From Arcobacter sp. F2176 (GTDB lineage: Bacteria; Campylobacterota; Campylobacteria; Campylobacterales; Arcobacteraceae): a DNA stretch of 64,000 nucleotides. This document shows positions 15,370 through 24,917 of this stretch, one piece after another. The position numbers were made by a program, and so were the translations under genes. The stretch lies in the NCBI RefSeq assembly GCF_004116465.1, contig NZ_PDJV01000009.1, positions 1-64,000 of the forward strand, written 5' to 3'. Under the pieces are notes generated by a model. That model made no database searches, was not told where the DNA came from, and worked only from the letters and a program-made list of their open reading frames with translations. The number at the start of each line of letters is the position of its first letter. Position 1 is the stretch's first letter.

Positions 15370-16179
15370 ATGAAAAAAATATTTACAAAAACATTTAAAA
15401 ATAAAAATCTTCCTTTTTTAGAACTGCGATACTCTAATTCAAATACTCACTATAAAAAGCATTTTCATGATAGCTTTTCTTTGGGGGTAAATAAAAAAGG
15501 AGAAAGTCTATATACAAATAGTGATAAATCATATAAGTTAACTAAAAACAAATTAAGCATAATGAATCCACATGAAGTACACTCTTGTAATGCAAGTAGT
15601 GAAGTTCTAAATGAATATTATATGATGCACTTGGACATTTCTTGGTGTAGAGATATTCAGAAACTTATTGATGAAAAGATTACAAGTTATATAAATGTAC
15701 CAACACATATATTAGAAGATGAATCTTTTTACAATGAATATCTATTTTTATGTAGATATTTATTTGAAGAACACTCAATTGTGGATAAAGAAGATGCGTT
15801 GATAAACTTTTTTATAAAGTTTTTTTCACTTTTTTTAGAAGAGAGTCAAACTCCATTAATTGATAAGAAGTTTGAATTGATTATTAAGTATATGAATGAT
15901 AAATATAAAGAAAATATTAGTTTAGATGATTTAGCTAAATATTTTGAATTAAATCCTTTTTATATTATTAGACTATTTAAGTCTAATATGAATCTTACAC
16001 CAAGAGCATATTTAATAAATGTTAAAATAAATAAATCAAAACAATTCCTTCAAGATGGTTATTCAATTGTTGATACTGCTTTAGAGTGTGGATTTTTTGA
16101 TCAAAGCCATTTTCATAAAAACTTCGTAAAAATAGTTGCAACTACTCCAAACGATTATAAACTCAATTTTGTACAATAA
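15370..16179 (+). CDS. AraC-family transcriptional regulator
   Basis: 269 aa. An N-terminal cupin-like sensor (about 20-100) contains HYKKHFHDSFSLGV and the signature NPHEVHSC. The C-terminal domain (about 170-268) has two helix-turn-helix motifs (ISLDDLAKYFELNPFYIIRLFKSNMNL and the signature with TALECGFFDQSHFHKNF). It is followed 51 nt downstream by a LysE-type exporter gene on the same strand, a common pairing in which such regulators activate amino-acid efflux. The inducer is unknown. Confidence 0.92.
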   Translation: MKKIFTKTFKNKNLPFLELRYSNSNTHYKKHFHDSFSLGVNKKGESLYTNSDKSYKLTKNKLSIMNPHEVHSCNASSEVLNEYYMMHLDISWCRDIQKLIDEKITSYINVPTHILEDESFYNEYLFLCRYLFEEHSIVDKEDALINFFIKFFSLFLEESQTPLIDKKFELIIKYMNDKYKENISLDDLAKYFELNPFYIIRLFKSNMNLTPRAYLINVKINKSKQFLQDGYSIVDTALECGFFDQSHFHKNFVKIVATTPNDYKLNFVQ

Positions 16180-16230
16180 GTTATTTTAAAAAAGATATAT
16201 ACTTTTTCTAAATTTAATTTAGGAAAATAT

Positions 16231-16827
16231 ATGAGTTTTACAATTTTTTTGACAATGTTCTCTTTTTCATTAGTGATGTCAATTTCTCCTGGTCCTGTAA
16301 ATATGATGATTATAACTTCAAGTATAAATAATGGATTTGCAAGAACTTTTAGTTTTATCTCAGGGGCAACTATTGGTTTTATTCTTTTGTTATTATGTAT
16401 TGGGTTTGGATTATCAAAGATAATAAATACATATCCAGATATTTTATTGTATATAAAGGTTTTTGGATTTTCATTTATTATATATTTGGGGCTTAAGATT
16501 TTGAGTTCAAAAGCAAGTTTAACAATAAACAAAGAGGAGAAGATAAATCTAAAATTTTACGAAGGCTTTTTACTCCAATGGTTAAATCCAAAAGCATGGA
16601 TAGCTTGTATCTCTGTTGTTTCTATGTATTCGTCATCTGAATTATTTACTTTTTTTGTCATAATTTATTTTATTGTTTGCTACTTATCTTTGTCTTTTTG
16701 GGGAGTTTTAGGAAGTAAAGTCACTAGATTTTTTAATACAGATTTTAAATTAAGATTATTAAATATTATTATGGGACTTACTCTTATACTTTGTACTATC
16801 TCAATGATTTTTGTAAATATTTTTTGA
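16231..16827 (+). CDS. LysE/RhtB-family amino acid exporter
   Basis: 198 aa with six predicted transmembrane helices. The N-terminal family signature SISPGPVNMMIITSSINNG is clear, and QWLNPKAWIACISVVS matches the second conserved stretch. These proteins export amino acids such as lysine, threonine or homoserine, driven by the proton gradient. The AraC regulator directly upstream probably controls it. AGGAAA lies before the ATG. Substrate unknown. Confidence 0.9.
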   Translation: MSFTIFLTMFSFSLVMSISPGPVNMMIITSSINNGFARTFSFISGATIGFILLLLCIGFGLSKIINTYPDILLYIKVFGFSFIIYLGLKILSSKASLTINKEEKINLKFYEGFLLQWLNPKAWIACISVVSMYSSSELFTFFVIIYFIVCYLSLSFWGVLGSKVTRFFNTDFKLRLLNIIMGLTLILCTISMIFVNIF

Positions 16828-16905
16828 TAATGAAGAAATTTAAATTGGTATTAGTAAAATTTGGGTAAAATCAGCACAATATATAAATAAAAAATAGGAA
16901 AGAAC

Positions 16906-17385
16906 TTGTTAGATAAAATTTTAAATTTTTGTTTTAGTGTATCTAAACAACCGGTTTTATTAAAAGATTTATTAGTAGCAAATGTTCAACATAATGAGAA
17001 AATGCATGTGGATGCTGCAAAATTAGGATTTAGACTTAGTATAGGAAAAGCATATATTGTATATATTATGATTGTTTGTATTCCTGTGATACCTTTATCT
17101 TTATTAGCACATGCTATTTTTGCAAAAATTGATGCTCATGCTTCTATTGTAGTTTCTATTATTTTTACTGCAATAATTTTTATTTGGTTCAATTTCTTTA
17201 GAATTTGGATAAAAGACAAAATGGCAAATAGAGTTATAAGAAAAGCTTGGATGATTCATTTCCCTTATTTTCCCTATGATGAATACAGATATAAAATAGA
17301 AGAGATTTTTCACAAAGCTATGAAAAATGAAATACCAAGAAAAGACTTGGAAAGATATATACTAGATAGTTTAGTTCAAAACTAA
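16906..17385 (+). CDS. Membrane protein of unknown function
   Basis: 159 aa with a TTG start supported by AGGAA 5-9 nt upstream. Two hydrophobic helices (about 50-70, VYIMIVCIPVIPLSLL, and 80-100, SIVVSIIFTAIIFIWFNF) separate a His-containing N-terminus from a basic C-terminal half (YFPYDEYRYKIEEIFHKAMK). I do not recognise the family. It ends 5 nt before the convergent mnmD gene. Confidence 0.7.
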   Translation: MLDKILNFCFSVSKQPVLLKDLLVANVQHNEKMHVDAAKLGFRLSIGKAYIVYIMIVCIPVIPLSLLAHAIFAKIDAHASIVVSIIFTAIIFIWFNFFRIWIKDKMANRVIRKAWMIHFPYFPYDEYRYKIEEIFHKAMKNEIPRKDLERYILDSLVQN

Positions 17386-17390
17386 ATTGT

Positions 17391-18122
17391 CTAATCATAA
17401 AAGGCTTTAGCCTCTTTATTTCTACTTTTTTTTAATTCCATATCAATATATTTTGCTTCTATATCTTTTTTACTTTTTAATGCAATTGTCTGTTTTCTCT
17501 TTCCACTTGGATTTATTTCATATATAAAAAATCCTGCTTCATACATAGACAATCTTACATTTGTAGAAATAGAATATGTCGTCATAATTGCATCATTTTT
17601 ACAAAGATTGGAAATATCTTGAAAATACTCTACACTCCATAACTCTTTATTTACTTCACTTGAAAAAGCATCTTGATATACAATGTCTATATTATTTAGA
17701 GTTTTGATATATTTTCTTGCATCCCCAATAAAAATTTTTATTTTTATTTTTTCATCTTCATATGAAAAATTTTTTGCAATAGAATCAATGATATGTTTTA
17801 TATTTTCAAATTCTTTTGGAAAAGTAAATCTATGTAAACTTCTTACTAACTCTTCATCTAATTCAGGTGAATAAATTTCTAGATTTATATCTAAGTTATG
17901 TTCTAAAATATAATAAATAGTAGAAAAAGTGTTATATCCAATGCCAAAACAAATATCTAAAATCTTTAGTTTTTTTAAATCTTTTTTTAATGCAAGAGCT
18001 GGACTAACATGCTTGTTTAAAGACTCTTTTATGGCTCCAGTTTTAAGGTCATGAAAATGTTGATTGTATTTAGTAGAAAATAGGGTGTTAGAACCATCTA
18101 TTGTTTGAATTTCTTTATTCAT
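17391..18122 (-). CDS. mnmD: tRNA 5-methylaminomethyl-2-thiouridine methyltransferase (MnmC-N/DUF752 type)
   Basis: 243 aa. Matches the methyltransferase half of MnmC: SAM motif KILDICFGIGYNTF (about 53-66), the family motif YQDAFSSEVNKELWS (about 151-165, equivalent to the DxFxPxxxPxxW segment) and TTYSISTNVRLSMYEAGF. It lacks the FAD-dependent oxidase half, so it is a standalone enzyme methylating the wobble-uridine side chain made by the MnmE/MnmG pathway. Specificity is inferred from the family. It lies 41 nt downstream of luxS, with a hairpin between. Confidence 0.85.
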   Translation of the reverse strand: MNKEIQTIDGSNTLFSTKYNQHFHDLKTGAIKESLNKHVSPALALKKDLKKLKILDICFGIGYNTFSTIYYILEHNLDINLEIYSPELDEELVRSLHRFTFPKEFENIKHIIDSIAKNFSYEDEKIKIKIFIGDARKYIKTLNNIDIVYQDAFSSEVNKELWSVEYFQDISNLCKNDAIMTTYSISTNVRLSMYEAGFFIYEINPSGKRKQTIALKSKKDIEAKYIDMELKKSRNKEAKAFYD

Positions 18123-18128
18123 ATAAGT

Positions 18129-18154
18129 TTTAAGAGATATCTCTATCTCTTAAA
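18129..18154. terminator. Hairpin between luxS and mnmD
   Basis: TTTAAGAGATA (18129-18139) pairs with TATCTCTTAAA (18144-18154), loop TCTC, directly after luxS. T-rich sequence follows only on the plus side, so on the minus strand it may be an RNA-stabilising hairpin or weak attenuator. Confidence 0.4.
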
Positions 18155-18163
18155 TTTTCTTTC

Positions 18164-18679
18164 TTAGTTTCCTAAAGATGATAATTTATCATCAGATAAA
18201 TAAAGCTCTTCATTTGACATTACGCCAATTTTGTGAGATAAAATATCACGTGCTATATCTTTTGCTTCTTCAAGTGAGTGCATATTACATGTACCACATT
18301 GGTAAATATTCAATTCTGGGATATCCTCTTGTTTTGCAACCTTTAAAACATCTTCCATAGCAGCTTTCCACGCAGCAGCTACAACTTCTTCTTTGGGACT
18401 TCCAAGTAAACTCATGTAAAAACCAGTTCTACAACCCATTGGTGAAACATCAATGATTTCAACAGTAGGAGAATTTAAATGTTCTCTAATAAAACCAGCA
18501 AAAAGGTGTTCTAATGTATGAATACCTTTTTCACTCATCATATCTTTATTTGGTACATAAAATCTTAAATCAAATACTGTAATAATATCACCCGATGGTG
18601 ACTTCATTGTTTTTGCAACTCTAACTGCAGGTGCTGGCATAATTGTATGATCAACTTTAAAACTATCTAATAATGGCAT
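18164..18679 (-). CDS. luxS: S-ribosylhomocysteine lyase (AI-2 synthase)
   Basis: 171 aa. Cleaves S-ribosylhomocysteine to homocysteine and DPD, the precursor of autoinducer-2, and closes the activated methyl cycle. It shows the metal-binding [15 protein letters not shown] (HxxEH, about 50-64), the catalytic Cys in [12 protein letters not shown] (about 81-92) and the third metal ligand in [13 protein letters not shown] (about 127-139). Length is standard. The product homocysteine is the substrate of MetH, also in this window. Cytoplasmic, homodimeric in known cases. Confidence 0.96.
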   Translation of the reverse strand: MPLLDSFKVDHTIMPAPAVRVAKTMKSPSGDIITVFDLRFYVPNKDMMSEKGIHTLEHLFAGFIREHLNSPTVEIIDVSPMGCRTGFYMSLLGSPKEEVVAAAWKAAMEDVLKVAKQEDIPELNIYQCGTCNMHSLEEAKDIARDILSHKIGVMSNEELYLSDDKLSSLGN

Positions 18680-18751
18680 ATAATATCCTTCTATTTTGTT
18701 ATAAAAGGGATTTTAACTTAAAGTTAATAAATTGATGATTATATATTATAA

Positions 18752-19102
18752 TTAATAAAGATTTTCTCTAACCATTTTTTTAAATGCTTTCATATGAACT
18801 TTGAGCATATTTGGTATGATATCTTCTTTACAAGCATGAACTATATTTGCAAATTCTGGTTTAGAATAAATTGTTGCTCTATCTCGTGCAAGAAGTATAA
18901 GTTTATTCATATCATCATCTAAAGTAATATCTTCTCTATCTGCTATGGCATCATATACATAAAAAAACATTCTTCTCTCTTCATTTGACATTTGACAAGA
19001 ATCATCAAGCATCTTAAGTGCTAATTTTCCCGCATACTCTATTTCAATAGGTGTAAAGTTATATGTATATGACCAATCATAAGCTTTTTTAAGTATGTCC
19101 AT
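18752..19102 (-). CDS. Conserved-looking helical protein, unknown function
   Basis: 116 aa, mostly alpha-helical, no signal peptide or membrane helix. Notable residues include CQMSNEERRMFFYVYDAIADRE and one Cys/His pair in NIVHACKED. It lies 14 nt downstream of the hemerythrin gene on the same strand, so they are likely one operon, which may hint at oxygen or iron sensing. GGAGAT precedes the ATG. Family not recognised. Confidence 0.72.
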   Translation of the reverse strand: MDILKKAYDWSYTYNFTPIEIEYAGKLALKMLDDSCQMSNEERRMFFYVYDAIADREDITLDDDMNKLILLARDRATIYSKPEFANIVHACKEDIIPNMLKVHMKAFKKMVRENLY

Positions 19103-19116
19103 TATATCTCCTTTGA

Positions 19117-19518
19117 TTAGTGCTCAAATTTATTTAAGTGGTAAACTAAATCACTATCCATATTTGCTAAATGAAGATCAAACCATTGGGGTAATTTTTC
19201 TATAAAGTATGATTTCAACATCTTTTTACCAAATATTGAGTGGGAGTTTTTTATAAAATATTCCATCTCTGCTAAGGCTTTGTAGTGTTCATCTTTATGC
19301 TCTTTTATAGTTGGATAATTGTATTTTTCCATAAGAACTTCTTCTTCATGAAAATGATTTTCGCTATGAACTAGTAATTCTTTTGATATTTGTATTATGC
19401 TTTCCAAAGAATTTATATCGGCACTTGCATATATATCAAGAAACTCTTTATGTAATGTATCTATTTTTTTATGATTAAGCATATGTATACTTTGATTAAA
19501 TTCTTTGATTGTATTCAT
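19117..19518 (-). CDS. Bacteriohemerythrin
   Basis: 133 aa, a single four-helix hemerythrin domain. Di-iron ligand pattern: HKKIDTLHKEF (first His, about 16-26), HSENHFHEEEVLMEKY (about 51-66, with the HxxxE pair), HKDEH (about 73-77) and the C-terminal HLANMD (about 116-121). Such proteins bind O2 reversibly and serve in oxygen storage or sensing, common in microaerobic Campylobacterota. Short and standalone, so a binding rather than a signalling protein. Cytoplasmic. Confidence 0.9.
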   Translation of the reverse strand: MNTIKEFNQSIHMLNHKKIDTLHKEFLDIYASADINSLESIIQISKELLVHSENHFHEEEVLMEKYNYPTIKEHKDEHYKALAEMEYFIKNSHSIFGKKMLKSYFIEKLPQWFDLHLANMDSDLVYHLNKFEH

Positions 19519-19591
19519 GTACTGCTATATGCAAGTTCCATTCCAAGTTTTTTATAAGTGATATTTTGATAAAAAGTTCTAAAGGATAAAA

Positions 19592-20284
19592 ATGAGATTT
19601 GATAAACTTTATAAGGGTAAGTTAGTAAAAAGATATAAAAGATTTTTGGCTGATATTATTTTAGACAATGGGGAAGAGATAACAGCTCATGTGCCAAATA
19701 GTGGTGCGATGACTTCTTGTATAGAAGAGAGTTGCCCTGTGTGGGTGACTTTTCACGATAATCCAAAAAGAAAATTAAAGTATACCTTGGAACTAACAAA
19801 GATGCAAGATATTTTGATTTGCACAAATACAGGTGTTGCAAATAAGATTGCCATAGAAGCTATAGAAAATGGGACTATCAAAGAGTTACAAGGATATAGT
19901 TCTCTTACTCCTGAGCAAAAATATGGAATAAATTCTAGAATAGATATTTTATTAGAAAATGAAAATGAAAAATGTTATGTGGAAGTAAAGAGTGTAAGTT
20001 TAAGGATTAATGATTCTTTAGCTTTCCCAGATGCGGTAACAACAAGAGGGAAAAAACATTTAGATGAATTGGTTTCTATGGTAAAAGAAGGACATAGGGC
20101 TATAATGTTATATGTGATTCAAAGAACTGATAAATTGCCATTTACAATTGCAAAAGAGATTGACCCAAAATATAATGAAGCTCTAAAAGAGGCTATGAAT
20201 AGTGGTGTTGAGGTTTTAGTTTACCAATCAAACATTACACTTGAAGAGATAAATTTAAAAAAGAAATCAAGTCTTCAAATTTAA
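19592..20284 (+). CDS. sfsA: SfsA-family DNA/RNA nuclease
   Basis: 230 aa, the usual SfsA length. An N-terminal OB-like region contains YKGKLVKRYKRFLADIILDNGEEITAHVPNSGAM, and the C-terminal half has a restriction-endonuclease-like core with CYVEVKSVSL, FPDAVTTRGKKHLDEL and AIMLYVIQR. First named as a sugar fermentation stimulation protein, members were later described as nucleic acid-binding or nuclease enzymes. The E-V-K of CYVEVKS fits a PD-(D/E)XK active site. Single gene, convergent with the next. Confidence 0.9.
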   Translation: MRFDKLYKGKLVKRYKRFLADIILDNGEEITAHVPNSGAMTSCIEESCPVWVTFHDNPKRKLKYTLELTKMQDILICTNTGVANKIAIEAIENGTIKELQGYSSLTPEQKYGINSRIDILLENENEKCYVEVKSVSLRINDSLAFPDAVTTRGKKHLDELVSMVKEGHRAIMLYVIQRTDKLPFTIAKEIDPKYNEALKEAMNSGVEVLVYQSNITLEEINLKKKSSLQI

Positions 20285-20291
20285 GAAATAT

Positions 20292-21356
20292 TTATTCTAA
20301 TTTTTTTGCAAAGATATTAGCTAAATTCATCACTAAAAAAAGTCTAACTATATGATGAATAGCGATATATGGAACATTTGCTCCCACAATAATGGCTATC
20401 AGGTTTATATCTGCTTGCCCACCAGGAGCAAATGCTAATAAAATAGACATAATTGGGAAGTCAAAAAAATAACTAACTGTTAAAGTAAAAGCTGTTGTGA
20501 TACAAGCTAGGATAATAAAATGTCCAAAGGTAGAAAGTAAAGTTTTAATAACTTCATCTAATTTTATACCTTTAAAGGTAAAGCCAATGATTGTTCCAAA
20601 AATTACTTGTACAAATTTAAGTAATTCATCTGGTGGTCTTGAATCAACAAAACCAATACTAAATGCAAAAATGCTTAGAAACATTGGTCCCATTAAGAAA
20701 GCAGCAAAAAGATTTAGTTTTTTTCCCACAATTGCACCAATTGTTCCTATACAGACAAGATAAAAAAGCTGTTTTAAATCAATTTGGCTTAATGTTTCGG
20801 TAATTACTTGGTTACCACTTACATCAACATGAAAGATATAATGAACAATAAAAGGCAAACTTAGAATTATAAATAAAAGTCTAGAAGATTGTACAAGAGT
20901 TATTTTTCTTGTATCAGCTTTTATTTGTTCTCCTAAAATCACAAGTTCTATTAAACCCCCTGGAATAGAGCAAAAGAAAGCTGTCTTTTTCTCAAAATTT
21001 AATATTTTATAATAATAAAACATCCCCAATAAAATTGTAATAATCGTAAAAGGTATAACAAGTAGTAAAGAGAAAAAATAAACATTTAAGTAGTTTAAAA
21101 TCTCAGGACTAAAAGCACTCCCAATGGTTACCCCTATTATGACTCTTGCTGGGCTAGAAAATATTTTTGGACTTTTTAGTGGAAGCGTATCATATCTTAC
21201 TGCAAAAGAAGTTGCACAAATAGCACCTAAAAGCCAAGGAATGGGTAAATTTAAATATATGAAAATGATAGAACCTAATGCTCCAATGCCAAGTGTTAAT
21301 ACTATTTTTAATAAGTCATTAATTGCATTTGTAAAGGAGGTTTTATCTATATTCAT
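20292..21356 (-). CDS. AbrB-duplication-family membrane protein
   Basis: 354 aa with about ten hydrophobic helices and two copies of the family domain. Repeat features include LPIPWLLGAICATSF in the first half and GANVPYIAIHHIVRLFLV near the C-terminus, plus FFCSIPGGLIELVILGEQ and LAFAPGGQADINLIAI, the twin GG loops typical of this family. It is annotated in many genomes as AbrB or ammonia monooxygenase-like but is a membrane protein of unsettled, probably transport, function. Its start overlaps the end of the carbonic anhydrase gene by 14 nt, so the two are coupled. Confidence 0.85.
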   Translation of the reverse strand: MNIDKTSFTNAINDLLKIVLTLGIGALGSIIFIYLNLPIPWLLGAICATSFAVRYDTLPLKSPKIFSSPARVIIGVTIGSAFSPEILNYLNVYFFSLLLVIPFTIITILLGMFYYYKILNFEKKTAFFCSIPGGLIELVILGEQIKADTRKITLVQSSRLLFIILSLPFIVHYIFHVDVSGNQVITETLSQIDLKQLFYLVCIGTIGAIVGKKLNLFAAFLMGPMFLSIFAFSIGFVDSRPPDELLKFVQVIFGTIIGFTFKGIKLDEVIKTLLSTFGHFIILACITTAFTLTVSYFFDFPIMSILLAFAPGGQADINLIAIIVGANVPYIAIHHIVRLFLVMNLANIFAKKLE

Positions 21357-21990
21357 TTATATCCTTATATTCATTATTAATCTGATCATAAAACTCTATT
21401 GAGCCATCAATTAAATTATAATACCAACCATGAATAGTTATCTCTTTGGTAAGAACTTTTCTTTTTATTGCTGGATAGGTTAGTAGATTTTCTAATTGGC
21501 ATATTATAGAGTTTTTTTCTGTTGCTTTATATAAATCTTCCTTGTTTTTATATAGATGATTATTTTCTAAGGTCATACCCTTTGCTTTTTTACCCAATTC
21601 TAACCATTTTCTTATATTTATATACTCATTTGTATTTGGGATATCTTCATATAAACTTTGGCATGCTCCACAATATGAATGTCCACAAACTATTATATTT
21701 GAGACTTTTAATACTGAAACTGCATATTCTATCGCAGAAGCATTACCATGGAAGTCGCCATCTGCACTATATGGAGGTACAAAATTGCCTATATTTCTAA
21801 GGGTAAATAAGTCGCCTGGTTTATTTCCTATCATAAAATCAGTTGTTATTCTACTATCACAACAACTTATAAATAAAATTTTAGGTTTTTGACCATTTGT
21901 GATTAGCTCTTGTAGGTCATCTTTAAACTCTTCAAAATGATATTTACGAAATAGCTTATTACCTCGTATTAAATTTTTTATTGGATTCAT
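21343..21990 (-). CDS. Beta-class carbonic anhydrase
   Basis: 215 aa. Interconverts CO2 and bicarbonate. Zinc-site residues are visible: Cys with the Asp-Arg dyad in ISCCDSRITTDF (about 41-52) and His/Cys in VCGHSYCGACQS (about 100-111). Length and layout fit the beta class. It lies 42 nt downstream of the tct histidine kinase gene and overlaps the next gene by 14 nt. Supply of bicarbonate under low CO2 is the known role in Campylobacterota. No signal peptide, so cytoplasmic. Confidence 0.94.
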   Translation of the reverse strand: MNPIKNLIRGNKLFRKYHFEEFKDDLQELITNGQKPKILFISCCDSRITTDFMIGNKPGDLFTLRNIGNFVPPYSADGDFHGNASAIEYAVSVLKVSNIIVCGHSYCGACQSLYEDIPNTNEYINIRKWLELGKKAKGMTLENNHLYKNKEDLYKATEKNSIICQLENLLTYPAIKRKVLTKEITIHGWYYNLIDGSIEFYDQINNEYKDINEYR

Positions 21991-22032
21991 AAAATATGGT
22001 ATCTATAAAAAATGTAATTAAAATCAAATTAT

Positions 22033-24204
22033 TTATATCTCTATTGAGAATACAGCTCCATTAGTAGAATTTTTTACTCTAATTGTTCCGTTCATTTTTT
22101 CTTCAATAATCATTTTTGTCATATATAGTCCAATACCTGTACCATAATCATATTTTGTAGTGAAGTAAGGATCAAAAATCTTATTTATAATAGTATCATC
22201 GATTCCTCCTGCATTATCTTCAATGTGTAAACATAACTTTTCATTTTTTTGTGCATAAATTTTTATTTGTGGATTTTGGATATTCTTTTCTAATAAAATA
22301 TCTTTTGCATTTGATATGATATTCATAATTGCTTGAGAATATTCATTTTTATACCCATTGATTTTATAATCTCTTTCAATATTTATAATAAGTTCTATAT
22401 GGTGAAAAGTTAGAGTGGATTTTACTATTTTTAGTGCATTGTCTATTGCTTCATTTAAATAAAAGAGTTCTTTTTTTGAATTAGGATTAAAAAAGTTTCT
22501 AAAGTCATCTATTGTTTTTGACATATATTCAAGTAAATCATTTGCTTCATCAACTCTATTTTGAAGATACTTTTTATCTAATTCTTTATAATCATAAGCA
22601 GATTCAATATCAAAAAATAAACCTGAGACTTGAGATAAAGGTTGTCTCCATTGGTGGGCAATATTGCCTATCATTTCACCCATTGCTGCCATTTTTGATT
22701 TTTGGATTAATATATTTTGTTGTTTTACTTTCTCTTCTTTTAGAATTGTTCTCTCTGTAATATCCCTCAATGAAGCAAAAAGTAAATTTTGATTTTCATA
22801 TGAATAAATAATTGCATTTAGTTCTACCGTTCTTGTTTGTTTATCTTTTGTAAATAATTTTACTGTTTTAACTAAAGATTTTGATTGTTTGATTTCTTCT
22901 AAACTCAATTGATCAAATAAATTAAAAAAGTCTTTATATAATATTTCACTTAACTCATAACCTATAGTTTTAAGGGCAGTATTATTTAGACTTAGAATAC
23001 GAGTACTATTATTGATTATTTCAGAGATTATAAAACCATCATTGCTATAGTTGAAAAGTAGGGCATATTTCTCTTCATTTTGTTTAACTCTGCTTCTGTA
23101 CTGATTAAATAGTTCTTCTATTTTTCTTGTAAAAAGTAAGGAAAAAAAGAAAAAGACTATGGTCATAACTATAATGATGATGATTAATTTTAGAATATTT
23201 CTGTAAAGGTTATCTAAAGATATTTTAGTCTCTTTTTTTACTATTTGATTGATATTTGATAGGTTTACTCCCACCGCTATAAAATATCTATACTCTTTGA
23301 TATATGTAGCATAAAACAACTTTTGATTATAATCATAATAAGTTGCTTCGTTTGCCTCATAATTTGTGTTTATAAGAAGTTTTTTTACTGCTTCAAGTTC
23401 TTTGTCTGAAGTTATGATATTTTTTTGTATTAGAAGTTTACTTTTGTTCATAATATTATTTAAACTATTTAGTTTATAAATAAAAATAAACTCATCATTA
23501 TTAAAACCTTGTAAAGTGATTTTTTTTAGAAGTTTATTTGTTAATTCCGCATGATTACTCTCTAAATTACTAGCAGAACCAATTATTAAATCTAACTCTT
23601 TTAGATGTCTTGAATAAGTGATTCTTTTATTTGGTCTGTACCAATTATAGTCCAAGAAGTTTTGAGTATTAGGATTTGCATTTATCATTTTGTTTATAAA
23701 TTTGACCCCATCCAAATCTTCAAAATCGAGGAAGTTTATTCTTTCATTTTTAGGATAATCAGTATTTAAAAGTAGGGTTCCCTTTGTATTTAAAACAAAG
23801 TAATTAATATCATTTTTTTCTTGGGCAATCTCTCTTAATGATTTTGATATTAGATCTATTTGGTCTTCTTTTGAGAGGTTTTTTGAAGATTTATATAAAG
23901 AATATGCTAAATTATATGCGATGATTGATTGATTTTTTATTCTTTGTTTTTTGCTATTTAGTATTGAAAGAGATTCAAAGTCTATGTCATTTTTAAGATT
24001 TTGAACTGATGTTTTAATATAAAACATCTCTCTTTCGATTAATGTATTTTTGAAACTTTTTATATGAGTTCTAAAATTGCTATATTCGGTTTTTATTAGA
24101 ACTATACCAATTATAGTTGCGACAATTAATATAATAATTGTAGAACTGAGTAAAGTAGTCTTTTTTATTCCTTGTTCTACTGTTTGATTATAGTTATTTT
24201 TCAA
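22033..24204 (-). CDS. Cache/PAS sensor histidine kinase of the tct locus
   Basis: 723 aa. Order: first transmembrane helix (about 15-37), a large periplasmic region with a Cache-type sensor (about 45-330, YFVLNTKGTLLLNTDYP and FYATYIKEYRYFIAVGVNL), second transmembrane helix (about 340-362), PAS domain (about 378-490, DGFIISEI to SLRDITERT), then the kinase core with H-box GEMIGNIAHQWRQPLS (about 512-527), N-box IMNIISNAKDIL, and ATP-lid motifs DNAGGI and GTGIGLYMTKMI. All key residues are present. The regulator gene overlaps its start by 11 nt and the transporter genes precede it, so it most likely senses a carboxylate in the periplasm. Confidence 0.93.
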   Translation of the reverse strand: MKNNYNQTVEQGIKKTTLLSSTIIILIVATIIGIVLIKTEYSNFRTHIKSFKNTLIEREMFYIKTSVQNLKNDIDFESLSILNSKKQRIKNQSIIAYNLAYSLYKSSKNLSKEDQIDLISKSLREIAQEKNDINYFVLNTKGTLLLNTDYPKNERINFLDFEDLDGVKFINKMINANPNTQNFLDYNWYRPNKRITYSRHLKELDLIIGSASNLESNHAELTNKLLKKITLQGFNNDEFIFIYKLNSLNNIMNKSKLLIQKNIITSDKELEAVKKLLINTNYEANEATYYDYNQKLFYATYIKEYRYFIAVGVNLSNINQIVKKETKISLDNLYRNILKLIIIIIVMTIVFFFFSLLFTRKIEELFNQYRSRVKQNEEKYALLFNYSNDGFIISEIINNSTRILSLNNTALKTIGYELSEILYKDFFNLFDQLSLEEIKQSKSLVKTVKLFTKDKQTRTVELNAIIYSYENQNLLFASLRDITERTILKEEKVKQQNILIQKSKMAAMGEMIGNIAHQWRQPLSQVSGLFFDIESAYDYKELDKKYLQNRVDEANDLLEYMSKTIDDFRNFFNPNSKKELFYLNEAIDNALKIVKSTLTFHHIELIINIERDYKINGYKNEYSQAIMNIISNAKDILLEKNIQNPQIKIYAQKNEKLCLHIEDNAGGIDDTIINKIFDPYFTTKYDYGTGIGLYMTKMIIEEKMNGTIRVKNSTNGAVFSIEI

Positions 24205-24874
24205 GATTTAGTTTGTACCCCATATTTGAAATATTTTTAATACAATTAAATGGAATCTTTTTTCGTAAAAAACCAAGAGAGGTTCTTAAAGAATTTAAAC
24301 TCATATATTCTCCATCCCAAACATGTTGTTCTATCTCTTCATAAGATACCACTCTATTTTTATTTAATACTAAAAGTTTCAAAAACAATAACTCTTTTTT
24401 TGTGAGATTGATTACTTGGCCTTTATTATAAAATAAAGAAGTATTGTTGTCAAAATAAAATTCATCACCCAAAGTGATTTTGAAATCTTTCTCTTTTTCT
24501 AATGCTTCTACTGCTTTTGAAAGAGCAGGTAGGAGGTTTCTACTTGTAAGGGGTTTGATAATATATTTTTCTAGGTTTAACTCAATTGCATCCATCAAAT
24601 AACTTTTTTCACTAAATGCTGTTGAGATTATGATTTTTGTAGTTGTGTCTTTTTGTCTTATTTTTTTTGCTAAAGATATGCCATCGAGCTTTGGCATCTT
24701 TATATCTGTTAGAATAATATCAGGATGATATTTTTTATAAAACTCATATCCCTCTTCTCCATCTTTTGCTTCATATAGTTCATTAAACATACGATTTAAA
24801 AATCGGGAATTGATAGTTCTTACGCCTTCGTCATCTTCAATATATAAAATAGTATATTTTTTAAAATCATCCAT
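24194..24874 (-). CDS. OmpR-family response regulator of the tct locus
   Basis: 226 aa. Receiver domain (about 1-120) with acidic pocket EDDEG, phospho-acceptor Asp in IILTDIKMP (near 55) and the Lys in KYIIKPLTS. The C-terminal winged helix (about 130-225) has LTKKELLFLKLLVLNKNRVVS and LRTSLGFLRKKI. It overlaps the kinase gene (11 nt) and lies 30 nt after tctA, so it belongs to the tct operon. By analogy with TctD it would control transporter expression. That target is inferred. Confidence 0.92.
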   Translation of the reverse strand: MDDFKKYTILYIEDDEGVRTINSRFLNRMFNELYEAKDGEEGYEFYKKYHPDIILTDIKMPKLDGISLAKKIRQKDTTTKIIISTAFSEKSYLMDAIELNLEKYIIKPLTSRNLLPALSKAVEALEKEKDFKITLGDEFYFDNNTSLFYNKGQVINLTKKELLFLKLLVLNKNRVVSYEEIEQHVWDGEYMSLNSLRTSLGFLRKKIPFNCIKNISNMGYKLNLEK

Positions 24875-24893
24875 TACTACCTCTTTTTAAAGC

Positions 24894-24917
24894 AAAAGAG
24901 AAAATTAATTCTCTTTT
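24894..24917 (-). terminator. Hairpin between tctA and the regulator gene
   Basis: AAAAGAGAA (24894-24902) pairs with TTCTCTTTT (24909-24917), with the tctA stop codon in the loop. On the minus strand the second arm ends in TTTT followed by GCTTT. Likely an attenuator that lowers regulator/kinase expression relative to the transporter. Confidence 0.5.
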
